From the NCBI GenBank assembly GCA_013054445.1, contig JAAMPI010000264.1, positions 1 to 46,639 of the forward strand: a stretch of DNA of 46,639 nt, written 5' to 3'. Below the pieces are notes generated by a model that saw nothing but the letters and a program-made list of their open reading frames with translations, made no database searches and was not told the origin of the DNA. The translations under genes were made by a program, and so were the position numbers. This DNA is from Cudoniella acicularis (taxonomy: Eukaryota > Ascomycota > Leotiomycetes > Helotiales > Helotiaceae). Below, in pieces: positions 21,692 to 32,641 of the stretch; position 1 is the first letter of the stretch, and every line of letters starts with the position of its first letter.

Positions 21692-22921
21692 TCATACTGT
21701 TTTTGAGTTCTCATCGATAGAAATCCCCCACTGGACGCTCGCGAATCCATAACTTGCCTTAACGGCCTCACTGCTATACACCCTCATCTCTCTTTCATAA
21801 GCCGCGGTCACGCCGCTTTTATACCCACCTGCCTCACCGAGCAGTCTACCAAGAAGCGCAGAGTCTCTAACAGCCGTGTTTGCACCATTCCCGCCAGCAG
21901 GTGTCATCGAATGCGCAGCGTCTCCGATAACAGTTACACGCGGCTCGTTCGGCCATTCCGGGACTCCTGTTGGAGTGGAACAAGTAATCTTCCAGAAGGC
22001 CGCTTCGGATTCGGCCATCTCTTCGAAAAGGGGCTTTAGGCGAGGATGCCAATTGGCGGTAAGCGCTTTCGCTATCGAAGCTGCTGGAGCTCCGATCAAG
22101 GAGAAGTCGTCATTCGGCACGCTAATGACGCCTGGCTGAGCCCCCATCGTCCACCCAAAAACCACGTTGGGATCATCCATTTCACCTGGCCGGACATTCG
22201 TGATAACGAAGACTTTTCCCTTAGGATTGGAGTCATCTGCCAGTCGCCAAACACCTTCTCCAAGGCCTTTGAAAGCCGTGCTTGGTGCTTGGCCGTGTAT
22301 CCCACGTGCGCCGGTATCATAAACTTTTAGTTTTCCTTGAGATAGCTGTTTCGCGACTTTGGAGTATATACCCTCGCCACCGACCAGCATTTCTCCTTCC
22401 ACTGATTTGGAGCCGTCCGCGAAGACTGCGCGAACGCCGGAAGCTGTTAATTCGTAGCTTGTGACATGGTGAGACCAATGAATAAAAGGTTCACACCCAG
22501 ACATGAATAGTTTGCGCATATCGCCTCTTGAAATTCCTACAACTTTTCCATCACGGGATGTGAGGGCCTCTGCTGGACCTTTTGGTTTCTCATCACCACT
22601 TTTTTCATCAATTCTGTCCTTCGTCGCTTCGCCAATCCTCGAGCCTGTTGTCGCATCGATAGATCCAAATCCACCGCCCCCAGTTTTACCACATGTGTCC
22701 CAGAACCTCTGGAACCCCTCTGGCCCGAGGACGGACTCAACGGCATCCAATCCTTGTGCGGATAGACGTAGCCTGTAACCTTGCGCGCGGAAGGAGATCG
22801 ATTTGTCCTTCTCAAAAACCAGAAAGGGGATGGAGGCGCGGAGGAGGGATTGCGCCAGCAAGAGGGCGGAAATGCCGGCGCCTGAGATGAGAATTGGTTT
22901 TCGAGTGCTAACAGCAGCCAT
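21692..22921 (-). CDS. FAD-dependent monooxygenase (aromatic hydroxylase type)
   Basis: Single-exon, 409-residue flavoprotein of the salicylate/p-hydroxybenzoate hydroxylase-like class, expected to hydroxylate an aromatic or secondary-metabolite substrate with NAD(P)H and O2. The N-terminal dinucleotide-binding motif is ILISGAGISALLLAQSLL (GAGISA at 14-19). A variant of the middle DG motif is VGGEGIYSKVAKQL (180 onward), with Gly-Glu-Gly where Asp-Gly is usual. The FAD ribityl-binding motif is GDAAHSMTPAGGNGANTA (333-350). The frame stays open 49 codons upstream, but Met at 22921 is placed right before the Rossmann strand and is the likely start. No C-terminal membrane anchor. Neighbours do not make a biosynthetic cluster, so the substrate cannot be named. 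Confidence 0.85.
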   Translation of the reverse strand: MAAVSTRKPILISGAGISALLLAQSLLRASIPFLVFEKDKSISFRAQGYRLRLSAQGLDAVESVLGPEGFQRFWDTCGKTGGGGFGSIDATTGSRIGEATKDRIDEKSGDEKPKGPAEALTSRDGKVVGISRGDMRKLFMSGCEPFIHWSHHVTSYELTASGVRAVFADGSKSVEGEMLVGGEGIYSKVAKQLSQGKLKVYDTGARGIHGQAPSTAFKGLGEGVWRLADDSNPKGKVFVITNVRPGEMDDPNVVFGWTMGAQPGVISVPNDDFSLIGAPAASIAKALTANWHPRLKPLFEEMAESEAAFWKITCSTPTGVPEWPNEPRVTVIGDAAHSMTPAGGNGANTAVRDSALLGRLLGEAGGYKSGVTAAYEREMRVYSSEAVKASYGFASVQWGISIDENSKTV

Positions 22922-23518
22922 GGTAATAGTGTTACAGCTGCGATAGACTGAAAGATTGAATAATATAGGTAGAGAACAATTAGTATCGGCGTACAATAAG
23001 CTCCGCTTGATTAGATGAGATTTGTAAGATCTTACATATATATTTATAGATATGAAATTGAATGACAAATCTGGAGTATGATGGAATGAGGTGAATCAGC
23101 TAAGTTAAAATCCGGTACTCCGTAGGGTGATTTGAAATCAAGAATGCTGGACAGACTAAACGTGATCCGGTAGTCCTAACCGACCTGAGATCCTTCTATC
23201 TAACTCGTAACCATTTCTAGTTTAATACACCTACTTTTATATTTAAATATGTAAACAATTACGAAAGATTGTTATATAAAATTTTATAATAAAGCTATAA
23301 AATATTAGTAAATCATTTTAATTAATTATTATTAATATATATTATTAAAATATATTATTAATAGAAAATATACCTAAAATAAAATAATAATAATAATAAT
23401 CCATTAATAGTTTTTAATAGGCTATAACTTTATTTATATATTAGAGAAAGACGATAAGTAAACATATAGCTCTGCAACTTTATTTGCGCACCTGCCACGC
23501 TTCCCTATTCTAAATAAT
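22922..23518. other. Very AT-rich intergenic tract
   Basis: Separates two minus-strand genes. From 23220 to 23460 it is almost wholly A/T with an AAT microsatellite near 23382-23400. It holds the monooxygenase promoter and the 3' flank of the ATPase gene; no coding signal. Confidence 0.6.
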
Positions 23519-26164
23519 TCAAACACAAACTATCGATCTCCCACCATCCCAAGTTACCCTCTTCCGCATCCTCATTTTAAGCAATTCATTCGCGCCAATT
23601 CTTCGCCCTCCAGCCTCGTCACTTGCTCCGAATATTGCTGACGGTGCAAAGACCAGCGCCTGGCCCGTTTTCAACCTCAAAATCTCTTTCAACAGGCTGA
23701 CTTTATTGCTCCTGTCGCCCTCCTCATCAGAGACTAGTATATGTCTTTGTAGAACATTAAGCCATTCTGGGCTTGAAAACCGATGCATAACAGTAATCGA
23801 GCACAAGTCTATGAGCTTGGGCGAGATACTAGGCTCCTGGGTGGAAATAATAACTCGGGCGCCGTAATGCCGTTGTTGGCGGATCACTCCCATCAACGAT
23901 TCTGTCAGTGCCTTCGAGGCTGGGGTATCGGTCATATACTATGATATTTTAATAAACAGAGGGGAGAAAGACGCGGTGCTATACGTACTTTGTGTGCCTC
24001 ATCAAGAACAATGACCTTGCCAATTGTTGAGTCTGATTCAAGATACAAACCTATGCTGATCTTAAACAAAACGCAGGCTGTACTAGCATCCATGAAAGGG
24101 CAAGATAGGTCAATAATAGTTATCTCGCCTGCAGCAAAGGTAGGGCTCGTAGTTGACCCATCAAGATCAAGAAATGATTCCAGAAGATCAAGCCTTTGAT
24201 TCAGGAATTCTTCTTGCTTCTTGTCAAGTCCAGCATCGTCAAGCCGACGGCGAAACTCGGGGTAGTTGAAAGATTCGGCTGTCTCAGAAGCCATGTTACG
24301 CAGGATTTTCGTGACAATCCCCATGTAAAGTGGTGCTGCTTGAGTTTGGTTGACAGACATAAGTGTCAGCATCGTACTAATATTCAGGTCTTTTGGACGC
24401 AGCATAAAAGGTTGGACTGTTACACCGGGTATCTCTGTGTACAACGCCTTCAGTGGCAAGTAGTTTGACGGAGAAACTAGAACGTTGACTTTCTTAACAC
24501 CTAAATGGTTTGGAAGTTGTGAACTGGGAGAAGCTAGAAAAGCTAATTCACATGGTCTGAAGCTTGAGCCAGAGGAATATTCGGCAAAATTGAAAACCAA
24601 AGCAGAGAGAGGCTTCTGGAGAACTCCCAGTACTGGTGAAGGAATGAGACAATTCTCTGTAAAGCTGTTAGATAAAGTGGCTCATAATGCAATACTTTGA
24701 ATCCTTACCAACCATGCACGCCGTTGTGTGCGACTTCCCACTTCCCTGAACTCCACAAACAAACGCTGAAAACGGAATGTTCGTGTTAAGGAAGAGTCTC
24801 GAATCCGAGATTGAAGTCGAAGAAGCCGGGTCAGAACTTCCAAGAAGTCCATATTGCGGAAGATCATCCTGGCCGGGAGACCCAAGCACATCAGCGGAGA
24901 AGAGTACAGCGTTTTTGAGACCATCGATCGAAGGTTCTTCCCCGCTTTCCTCTCTCCCAGAAGGAAAATTAAGGAGCCCTAGTTGAAGGTTCAACATAGA
25001 GAAAGCATCTTCGGTCTTGCCCTGCAGTGTAGAATCCAAATTTCTTCCTTCATCAAGAAACTTCTTGAGCCCTGAAAAATGTCAGCTTGTGTCATTTGAA
25101 AATAGGGTATACTTGCCCAAGATCTTCGGATTTGAAGGATTTTGTGCAATAGTTCCAAGTTTTTCTGAAGTTTCGGTTGTTTTCCCAGATCTCGAGACAG
25201 TTGACTGAAAGGCCTCCAATGTCGCTCCACCATTTTCTGACCTGGGAGAATGAATCTGAAAGTCCACGATAGGTGTGGTTCTCGAATTCAGGCTACTCAT
25301 ACTCTGCATTGTGCAATTAGTACACTGAAAACTAGAAGGGAATGAATATCGCGAACATTTTCTGCATCCTCTGGACTTGATGCGAATCCGGAATCTGAGT
25401 TCTCGCCATTAGAACCATTTATTTTCGACCCAATGGTAGGCGGGGCCTGCTTTAGTTGTGGCTTGGTTGGATATTGCGGAGTAGTTTTCAATTTTAAAGG
25501 CGGCGGTGTTGCTAAAGACTGTGAGATCTTTTCAGCCTGGGAAGATGTTGCTAGTGGGTGCGATGCTTGAACAGTTCCTCGCGGTGTGTCTTGATGTTTA
25601 ATACTGTTGGGCAAATGAATAAGCTTGGCATTTCAAAATGAGCGAAATATTTTTCTTACGCGTTAACTAGTTGTCTTATTCTTTCCTTGTGCATTGGATA
25701 ACGACTGATCAACTTCTGTTTGAGGGCAGCCTTTCCAATAAATGGACCGCCGCCACCCTTGCCAAAACCAATTTCTTTGTATTGCTGCTTGACCCAGCTT
25801 TCTAGGTGAACAGAACCCCCCATGATGTTGCAGATTCTTCGCAAGGAATTTCTCAGTATTTTGTGGTAATGGAAGGACGGAGATGTAATCCTAAGGAGAT
25901 AGAAGCCGAGAAAATAGGAATCTGAGCAAAATAAAGTACGGAAACTTTGATTGAAGATGATTGTAACGAAAATCCAAAGCTATTAATACGGACATCATGA
26001 ACAGTTGAATACTCTCCTCCAGCGATTATGTTGCCTGATGTTGGTGTTTCATGATCTTGGGCTTTTTGGGGTCCCGGCCGAGGCTGTGTCTTCTTCCCAA
26101 CTCTAAGCCAATCAAGCAATGCGCCACAGTGTGGCGTGACCAATTGACCAACATGACCAGGCAT
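23519..26164 (-). CDS. HerA/FtsK-like P-loop ATPase, probable frameshift near 5' end
   Basis: Intact model from Met at 25823: exons 25823-25660, 25603-25357, 25303-25117, 25071-24709, 24656-23989 and 23938-23519, giving 682 residues. Walker A is GVQGSGKS (306-313), Walker B KVIVLDEAHK (534-543), then YMTDTPASKAL and the polar IISTQEP motif (575-579), the pattern of HerA/FtsK-type (DUF87-like) ATPases. Residues about 55-200 are disordered. Intron 25072-25116 is GC-AG (GCAAGT); the others are GT-AG, 50-56 bp. Upstream, 26164-25946 and 25890 onward encode SIKDYISVLPLPQNTEKFLA and KNLQHHGG, which would continue as SVHLESWVKQQ if the six-C run at 25816-25821 (plus strand) were one base shorter; the total would then be 777 residues, in frame throughout. 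So the real N-terminus is probably at or above 26164, with a frameshift or sequence error. Cellular role unknown. Confidence 0.72.
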
Positions 26165-27737
26165 AGCGCGTACGCCAGCAAGTATCTTCCAGGCATCCTA
26201 TTGGATCGAGGGCCGGGAACGCCGATATCTATTAGCTGTGCTGTCGAGAGGCGAGGCTATTGTAAAATGCACCGAGCCTCGCGGTACTGCTCCACTCAGC
26301 TGCACAGATCACGTGCCTGATCCCGCAGCAAGAACACGGGGGAGGCGATACAGGTAGCCCATTCTGATCACCGGTGACAGTGGGTGGCGAGCAGGGGTGA
26401 GGTGGCGGGGGCGACTTAGGCGAGGACGGCCAGGATTATACTCTATTCGCGACGCCAGTGATGCGCCACTGAGCAAGCTAGGCATTGCTGTCGACTATTA
26501 TGCATATTTAGGGATAATACCTAGGCATGAAGGGCTTTCAGCGTGCTGCAAAAATCATCTTGCAGTACACTGATATCAGTAGATGGAAAGATTAGGGTTC
26601 AGCAATTGACAACTCTTCGCAGAATGACAATGGTAGGAAGATCCACAGCACCTCTGCGGCACTTCATGTATCCTGAGGGAAACTTTATACCGATCCCTTC
26701 TTTCTATGATTCAAGGTAAGGAATCGTCTGGTCCTTATCTTTACATTTAATAATTGCTTCAAGACAAGATATCTTCTTAGATTGCTTTCTTCTTAGCTAG
26801 CTCTTCTCTTTCCTCCCTCGATTCCTTAAACTGTTTCGCTATTATTTTGTATATACAACCTTCTCTGACGGCCGTAAAAGGCGATAGGCCCTATACCGTG
26901 CCTGATTATAGAATCCGTATATCCATCCGGCACTTAAACAATCTAATTTGATTATTGCTATAGACCACGGTTCTAACAAGGGTGGTGGTTTTTTTTATAA
27001 ACTTTCTCCTTTAATAATATTTTCTAAAGTTAATTTTAAAGCTGTAATTTTGTGAGCGACTATCAGGGCTCATTCTTAGGATTGTAGTTGATTTTAGATT
27101 GCGACAAATCAACCTATGATCTGATTTTACAAAGAGGGAAATAAATATTAGAGAACTGCTTAATTGCCTGTATAATTTCAGCAACACCTGGGGTATCGAT
27201 TTCCAGTCACTTCCTAGCCTATGTCTGAATCTTTGGAAAGACAACCAGCGATAAGTAGCAGCACGCTTGTTAAGCGATATATCCTAGCTTAGCTTAGAGT
27301 TCTTTAACTTTCGAAGTATTTTATTTCGCAGTATCACGTGGTTAGCCAATTGTAAAAACCTGCAATAAAGGGGATACTTGAGAGGCGGATACACTTAACA
27401 ACAGTTATGACAATGTGAGGAATTTCTTATTAAAGGTTGCTGCTAGGCGATTCAAACCTGCGACACATCGCCGCCAGAGGGAATGATTGGCACATTTGGA
27501 CCGAGCTGAAAGAGTTCATGAATGTGCTTGATTGGAGGAGGAATGCTCGTGGTTGAGCCGGCACTTCCTCGATTCAATATATTGATATTCCCCTTTGGGC
27601 ATCAACGGGGACACGTGCCTTCCCGTTTCGTTCACCAGACCACACTTCGCGCATTCGTCACTTCCACTTCCCTCAATCTCCACATCTTCAAATTGCAAGA
27701 AATCTCACTTGTCCTGCATTACTTTTCATTGCTTCAT
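26165..27737. other. Intergenic between ATPase and intact HET gene
   Basis: No supportable gene. 26340-26440 is GC-rich; 26700-27250 is AT-rich. Near 27284-27340 lies one copy of a short repeat containing TATCACGTG that recurs after the HET gene. The open frame of the HET gene extends upstream to 27522 but that part looks like 5' leader. Confidence 0.5.
27284..27340. repeat. Left direct repeat flanking the HET gene
   Basis: Starts CTAGCTTAGCTTAGAG and ends CGCAGTATCACGTGG. Aligns with 29943-30000, which starts CTAGCTTAGTTAGAGG and ends CCAATATCACGTGA, including AT-rich sequence between. Roughly 60% identity by eye. Confidence 0.4.
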
Positions 27738-29765
27738 ATGTTCAATTCCTGCAATCATAAAATGCTGTGCACAGTATGCTCGAATATGATCAGTCGTGGC
27801 GAGCGCAAACTGAGAGCATCTGGGCCTCATCATACGACATTGGATGAACTTCGAGCCGCTGCCCAAAATCGGTGTGGAGTATGTCATATACTCGCAGAGC
27901 ACATCAATAGACAACCCGGCGAGACTGTTGAAAATTACCCGCAAGATCCCCTCCGATATAAATTTTGCGGCGATGATGATTGGAATGGCGAGAATACATC
28001 TGTTGATTTTCTTGGGATGGGGCATGAAATCTTTGCCTCCCTATCTTTCAAATCAGAATTTTCAATAGCGTTAGATTATGCATCGGTTTTAAAAGAAGAT
28101 GGTCAAGAATGGTCTGAAACAGCAATTCCTATCGAAGAAGAAATTCAAAACCTTCGCCCGACAGCCACGAATACCGGGGATGCTGCTGTGCTTAAGCTGG
28201 CTCAGCGATGGCTCAATAATTGCGACTCTAACCACTATGACTGTGGGAAAACATACAACGATGGGTATGAGAAATACGGTCCAAAAGCTGAATGGTATCC
28301 CGACCGACTTTTAGACTTAACCGGCGAGGATCCCAGGCTTCTGGTTACTTTTGAGGAAAAGCCTGTCCACTCCAAGTATGCAACACTGAGTCACTCCTGG
28401 GGCCCGAATCCGGAGCATCTTACTCTGACGTCTGATAATTTCGATGACTTTTGCAAAGGAATTCACATGAAAACCCTCCAGCAGACATTTCGAGAAGCAA
28501 TACAGACTGCAAAAGCGCTTGACATATTTTACATATGGATAGACTCACTTTGCATTATCCAGTCCGGTAGAAACAGCAAGGAAGACTGGGAGAAGCAGGC
28601 CGCAGCGATGAACGAGATCTATTCCAACTGCACACTCAATATATCTGCCGACCATGCAGCCAATGCCGACGAAGGATGTTTCGTCAACCGTGACGTTGAA
28701 CTCCTCAACTCAGTATATTTCAAGAAAAAGAACCGAGATTGTGTTTTCGTTGACGGAGATGTGAATGCTCAACTCTTCAGAACACCTTTGGGGCAGCGTG
28801 GATGGGTAGTACAGGAACGCTTGCTGTCCCCTCGCGTGCTCCACTTTGGGCGGGATCAAATATATTGGGAGTGTCAAGGCATGCCCTTTGCTTCCGAAAT
28901 ATTTCCCGGCGGTTTACACACTTCTCAATTGAATATAGGTATGGTCCCATTCAACATCGAAATCCCAATGATTCATGGTGCTCCCGGATGCGTAGGCTGG
29001 TGGGAGATCGTTTTGCAGTACAGCAAATGTTCACTGAGCTTTCCGTTGAAGGACAAGTTCTTTGCTTTGAGCGCGATTGCGGAGCGAGTATTTTCAATTT
29101 GCAAAGAGGAATATGCTGCCGGCCTTTTCAGAAGCAGCCTGCCAAGAACACTGCTTTGGCGGGTTGTTAGTACCAATGAACATTCTACTTCAGTCTCGAC
29201 TGGTAATTATCGCGCCCCCAGTTGGAGCTGGATGAATATCGATGGTCCAGTTGACCTCTCAGACATATGGGGTGGTTCTTTTCAAAGCCCTCTGAATGCG
29301 GTATTGGACATCGAGAACGACCCTGCGGACTACCGCAATTGGAATTACGCATTAGTGAAAGACCTACAAATCGAATTGCTCCTCCCAGACAATAAATTCG
29401 GGCCTATCAAATCGGCTCGAATTGTCTTGGAGGGTTGGTTATTCTCTGAAACTTTCATGGAGGAGATTTGCAAATGTTGGAAGAGTGCTTGGAAGGGTAC
29501 GAGTGCGAGTAAAAAAGATGACCCTGAAAGTATAACGATGATATCGGCGCTGGATACTCCGGCTCTTGATGAAGAGATGCCAATGCTATTTCCCATTGGT
29601 CGTAATCGCTACATTCACGGACTTTTTCTCAAGCAAGAGGGAGGTATCTCTGACGGGATTTATTCTCGATTAGGATATTTTCGGATTGACGTTGGCTACC
29701 GCAATCCCTGGTCGAAGAGAGAAGCTGAGTACATTGGAGGGGAAAAGACAGTTACTCTAATTTAA
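27738..29765 (+). CDS. HET-domain protein (heterokaryon incompatibility)
   Basis: Intact, intronless, 675 residues from Met 27738; Met 27762 (MLCTVCSNMISRGERKL) is an equally good start because HET proteins usually open with this Cys-containing segment. N-terminal Cys pairs CTVC and CGVC, then the pre-HET region WLNNCDSNHYDC. The HET domain spans about 214-375: YATLSHSWG (214), YIWIDSLCIIQSG (about 266-278), STLN-like CTLNISADHA, and RGWVVQERLLSPRVLHF (about 354-370). The C-terminal part has EEYAAGLFRSSLPRTLLWRV and YRAPSWSWMNIDG, as is usual. The family acts in self/non-self recognition, by inducing death of fused cells. It is probably functional, in contrast to the dead relative at 819-3235; the two differ too much to be a recent duplication. 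Confidence 0.92.
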   Translation: MFNSCNHKMLCTVCSNMISRGERKLRASGPHHTTLDELRAAAQNRCGVCHILAEHINRQPGETVENYPQDPLRYKFCGDDDWNGENTSVDFLGMGHEIFASLSFKSEFSIALDYASVLKEDGQEWSETAIPIEEEIQNLRPTATNTGDAAVLKLAQRWLNNCDSNHYDCGKTYNDGYEKYGPKAEWYPDRLLDLTGEDPRLLVTFEEKPVHSKYATLSHSWGPNPEHLTLTSDNFDDFCKGIHMKTLQQTFREAIQTAKALDIFYIWIDSLCIIQSGRNSKEDWEKQAAAMNEIYSNCTLNISADHAANADEGCFVNRDVELLNSVYFKKKNRDCVFVDGDVNAQLFRTPLGQRGWVVQERLLSPRVLHFGRDQIYWECQGMPFASEIFPGGLHTSQLNIGMVPFNIEIPMIHGAPGCVGWWEIVLQYSKCSLSFPLKDKFFALSAIAERVFSICKEEYAAGLFRSSLPRTLLWRVVSTNEHSTSVSTGNYRAPSWSWMNIDGPVDLSDIWGGSFQSPLNAVLDIENDPADYRNWNYALVKDLQIELLLPDNKFGPIKSARIVLEGWLFSETFMEEICKCWKSAWKGTSASKKDDPESITMISALDTPALDEEMPMLFPIGRNRYIHGLFLKQEGGISDGIYSRLGYFRIDVGYRNPWSKREAEYIGGEKTVTLI

Positions 29766-30791
29766 GTCCCCATGTTCGTAACTCTCCGGCAATGCCACAT
29801 CCAACCCCATGTCAAGTTGACTTACAAGCGAAATCGTGGAGAACACTTCAAAAGATTTAAATAGATACTGGGAAATATATAAACTAATTTGCTTTAACAA
29901 GCTCGAGCTTCATAAAAGGGATGATACAATTAACTAGACTGTGCTAGCTTAGTTAGAGGTTATTTAATTTGCCAACTGTATTCTTTCCAATATCACGTGA
30001 ATGTTATATAGTTGACGGAAAGGGGTGTTCGGAAAAGCTTTGTCCATTGCCTAGACGTCACCTTTGGTCGTTTCTAGAGATTGGCACGTGGCTCCCGCCT
30101 GATCTGGCGTATATAATTGCAAGTAAATGGAATTAATAAAGAAAGGCAGGCAAGATAATTGAGTAGAATTAAGCTAGATTCAAAATTAGGATCTAAAAGC
30201 TTCTTGCACTAGAGAGAGTTAAAATTGAAAGGAAAGCAAAAATTTGGAAGTCTAACTGTAAACAGAATGAGTACGAACCAATGAAAGTGTTGATGTAGAA
30301 ATCAACACTCTTGGAATGACCTGCGGGGTTGCTGAGTAAGAATCGAGCATGCAAGCTACTTCATTGGCTTTAAGTACGAAGATTCGAGATTTCAAACGCC
30401 ATAAACACTTTCTCCGAGGTTTTGTGTTGGAAACCCCGACGGAATAAGAATATGTGGCAAAGAATCTAACAGGCATGTTGAAAAGGGGAAAAGGGGTTCA
30501 TTCGGTTGTGGTCGGGCCGCTTTCAACCGCTGCTAGGCGGCTCAGTCACGTGGCTGCTCTGAAGTGTCTAAGCTGCATATAGTCTAGCGCGACCCCGCTT
30601 CTCATTCTAGACCTGCTTTGTTGCTGAATAATTTGCTGAATAACGATTACTCGGAATCACCAAGACATCCACAATGTAGCATCATCAACGACAACATCAA
30701 AGCAACGAGTAATCCTTTCAAATTGCCATGTAATAGTATTTTCTTCTCCAATCGTCTCCAATCTTCTCGACACTCTGTCAAACGTCTATAT
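29766..30791. other. Intergenic between HET gene and pirin gene
   Basis: AT-rich, no gene. Contains the right-hand repeat at 29943-30000, several CACGTG-type sites (near 29995, 30085, 30547), and the 5' leader of the pirin gene, where the frame is open from 30618 without an ATG before 30792. Confidence 0.5.
29943..30000. repeat. Right direct repeat flanking the HET gene
   Basis: Partner of 27284-27340 in the same orientation, sharing the CTAGCTTAG start and the ATATCACGTG end. Their distance is 2.66 kb with only the HET gene between. Confidence 0.4.
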
Positions 30792-31910
30792 ATGAAGCTC
30801 TTCATATTCCTTTCTTCCATTTTCCTCATCTCAATTTCAGTTTACTTTAGCACCCCACTTCAAGAGCTTCTTAACAGCCTCACAAACTTCAAGAAACCAA
30901 CAGCCACAACAACAGCAATTAACTCTCGTCCTCAATCAACACTTTCAGATCCATCAGAGTTCATGACTACTGCCAACGCTGTCAAAGCAACCATGTCCAA
31001 AGCCCTCGCACACGCAAAGATCGTTCCGCGTCGCTCCAACGAGCGCGGCCATGCTGATCATGGCTGGTTGAACAGCTACCATACCTTCAGCTTCGCAAAT
31101 TACTACGATCCGCGATACGAGAATTTTGGCAGTCTGCGAGTCTTGAATGAAGACCGTGTTGATGCCGGGACCGGCTTCCCTACGCACCCGCATCGCGATG
31201 CTGAGATCTTCTCCTACATCTTAAACGGCGAATTGACCCATCGCGACTCGATGATAAAGCCAGGCAAGGAGGGGAAGCAAGGCGATGATTTTTACAGGAT
31301 GAAGAGGGGTGATGTGCAATTCACAACTGGTGGAAGTGGTATGTTTTCCCAATCTCTGCCATATCTTTGAAAATAATTACTAACTTAGTTTGTCACAGGC
31401 ATTCGCCACTCCGAACAAAACGAATCAGACAAAGAAGTCCACTTCCTGCAGATCTGGGCTCTCCCATGGAGCAGAGGCCTAACACCAAGATATCACACAA
31501 AAACCTTCGATGAAGCCGCAAAGCGATCTGCCTTCCTCCCAATTCTCTCTCCCTTGAAAGCTGGCCCCGGCGCCACCGCAGAGGAAGAAAAGGTGGCAGA
31601 GCCAACATTACAAGACACAATACCGATCCACGCAGACATGGTTATGGCTGCGGGAATCATCGGCGTAGACAAAAGATATAAGTGGACTGTTGGAGCGGAA
31701 GCCGTGAAGAAGACAACAGGGAGAAATATTTATGTTCATCTTCCTATGTGCAAGAATGGTGGCGCGAAGATTAGACTTGATGGAAGGGAAGAGGCTGTTT
31801 TGTCAGAGGGTGATGGAGCTTTTATTTCGAATGTTAATGCGGGGGATGTGTTGAGCTTTGAGAGCATTGGTGAGGCTGAGGCCGAGGTTGTGGTTTTAGA
31901 TAGTGATTAG
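30792..31910 (+). CDS. Pirin-family cupin protein with N-terminal hydrophobic segment
   Basis: Two exons, 30792-31338 and 31399-31910, with a 60-bp intron (GTATGT, branch ACTAACTT, TCACAG), giving 352 residues. Pirins are double cupins that bind a metal through three His and one Glu. Seen here: HPHRDAEIF (His132, His134) and IRHSEQ (His186, Glu188), with the family markers [24 protein letters not shown] and [11 protein letters not shown]. Activity in fungi is uncertain; quercetin dioxygenase and transcription-cofactor roles are described for other members. Odd: about 65 residues precede the pirin core, opening with [19 protein letters not shown], a signal-anchor-like helix. Met115-like internal starts (MTTANAV, near 30963) would give a soluble protein of typical size. 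Confidence 0.9.
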
Positions 31911-32641
31911 AGACTGGAATCGCAAATATAATCGAGGATTATAATCCCAAATAACGCCTTGTTTTCGTTCGGTTAGGTATAAATTGATAGTTAGAATCAG
32001 GAGCCTCTTTTTAAACGCAAGACGCGATGCATCTCGATATCTGTCATTCTAATTTTGTGCATGATGCAATATAAACCTGAAGGCTCTCGCAAGCAGTGAG
32101 TTGGTGGGCTAGTCTGTGAGTGGTCCCACTCTCGTCTATGTAGGTAGGTAGCTAGCCTAGCGTAGCCACAGCCGAAAAGGAGGACTTCGCAATTGATAAG
32201 TGAGGCGCGTCCCCAAAACCAGCCTCGTTTTTTTGACAACGACCTTAGAGCTTCTAGATTCACGACCCCTCTATCAACAAGCACCGTGCAGACCTCGAGC
32301 TTAGTACAAGTTATTTGACCTCGTCATCAACAAATATTTACTACATTAGAATCGCATTTATGATTTTGTCGCTGCATGCGACGAATGATTCTTGTGCAGC
32401 CTCGACCAGGCTGCCTGGTCGAAAGCGAACTCCACCTCGATTTTCCATAACAAGTTAACAACTCCTGAAGAATATCTACTGTATAGATTTCGAATAATTT
32501 GCGTTGACTATTGTACTACGAAGGGATATGCTCGGGTAATATTTAGCTGGCTGCCGCTTTGAATATATTGCAGGGAAAGAAATCCAAAGCCATGTCCGAC
32601 GACATAGATAAATACCAACTATCCAATATATCATTTCACAG
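31911..32641. other. Intergenic upstream of the Pbp1-like chimera
   Basis: No clear gene. Includes a perfect 9-bp stem, TCGACCAGG and CCTGGTCGA around CTG, at 32402-32422. I looked for a coding Lsm domain, expected upstream of an ataxin-2 LsmAD segment, and found none. Confidence 0.5.

Noticed and set aside
22922..23068. 49-codon N-terminal extension of the monooxygenase
   Set aside because: Precedes the Rossmann strand with an unrelated AT-rich composition; Met 22921 gives a normal start for the family.
27445..27475. tRNA-like T-arm (reverse complement GTCGCAGGTTTGAAT)
   Set aside because: No matching acceptor stem, anticodon arm or D-arm around it.
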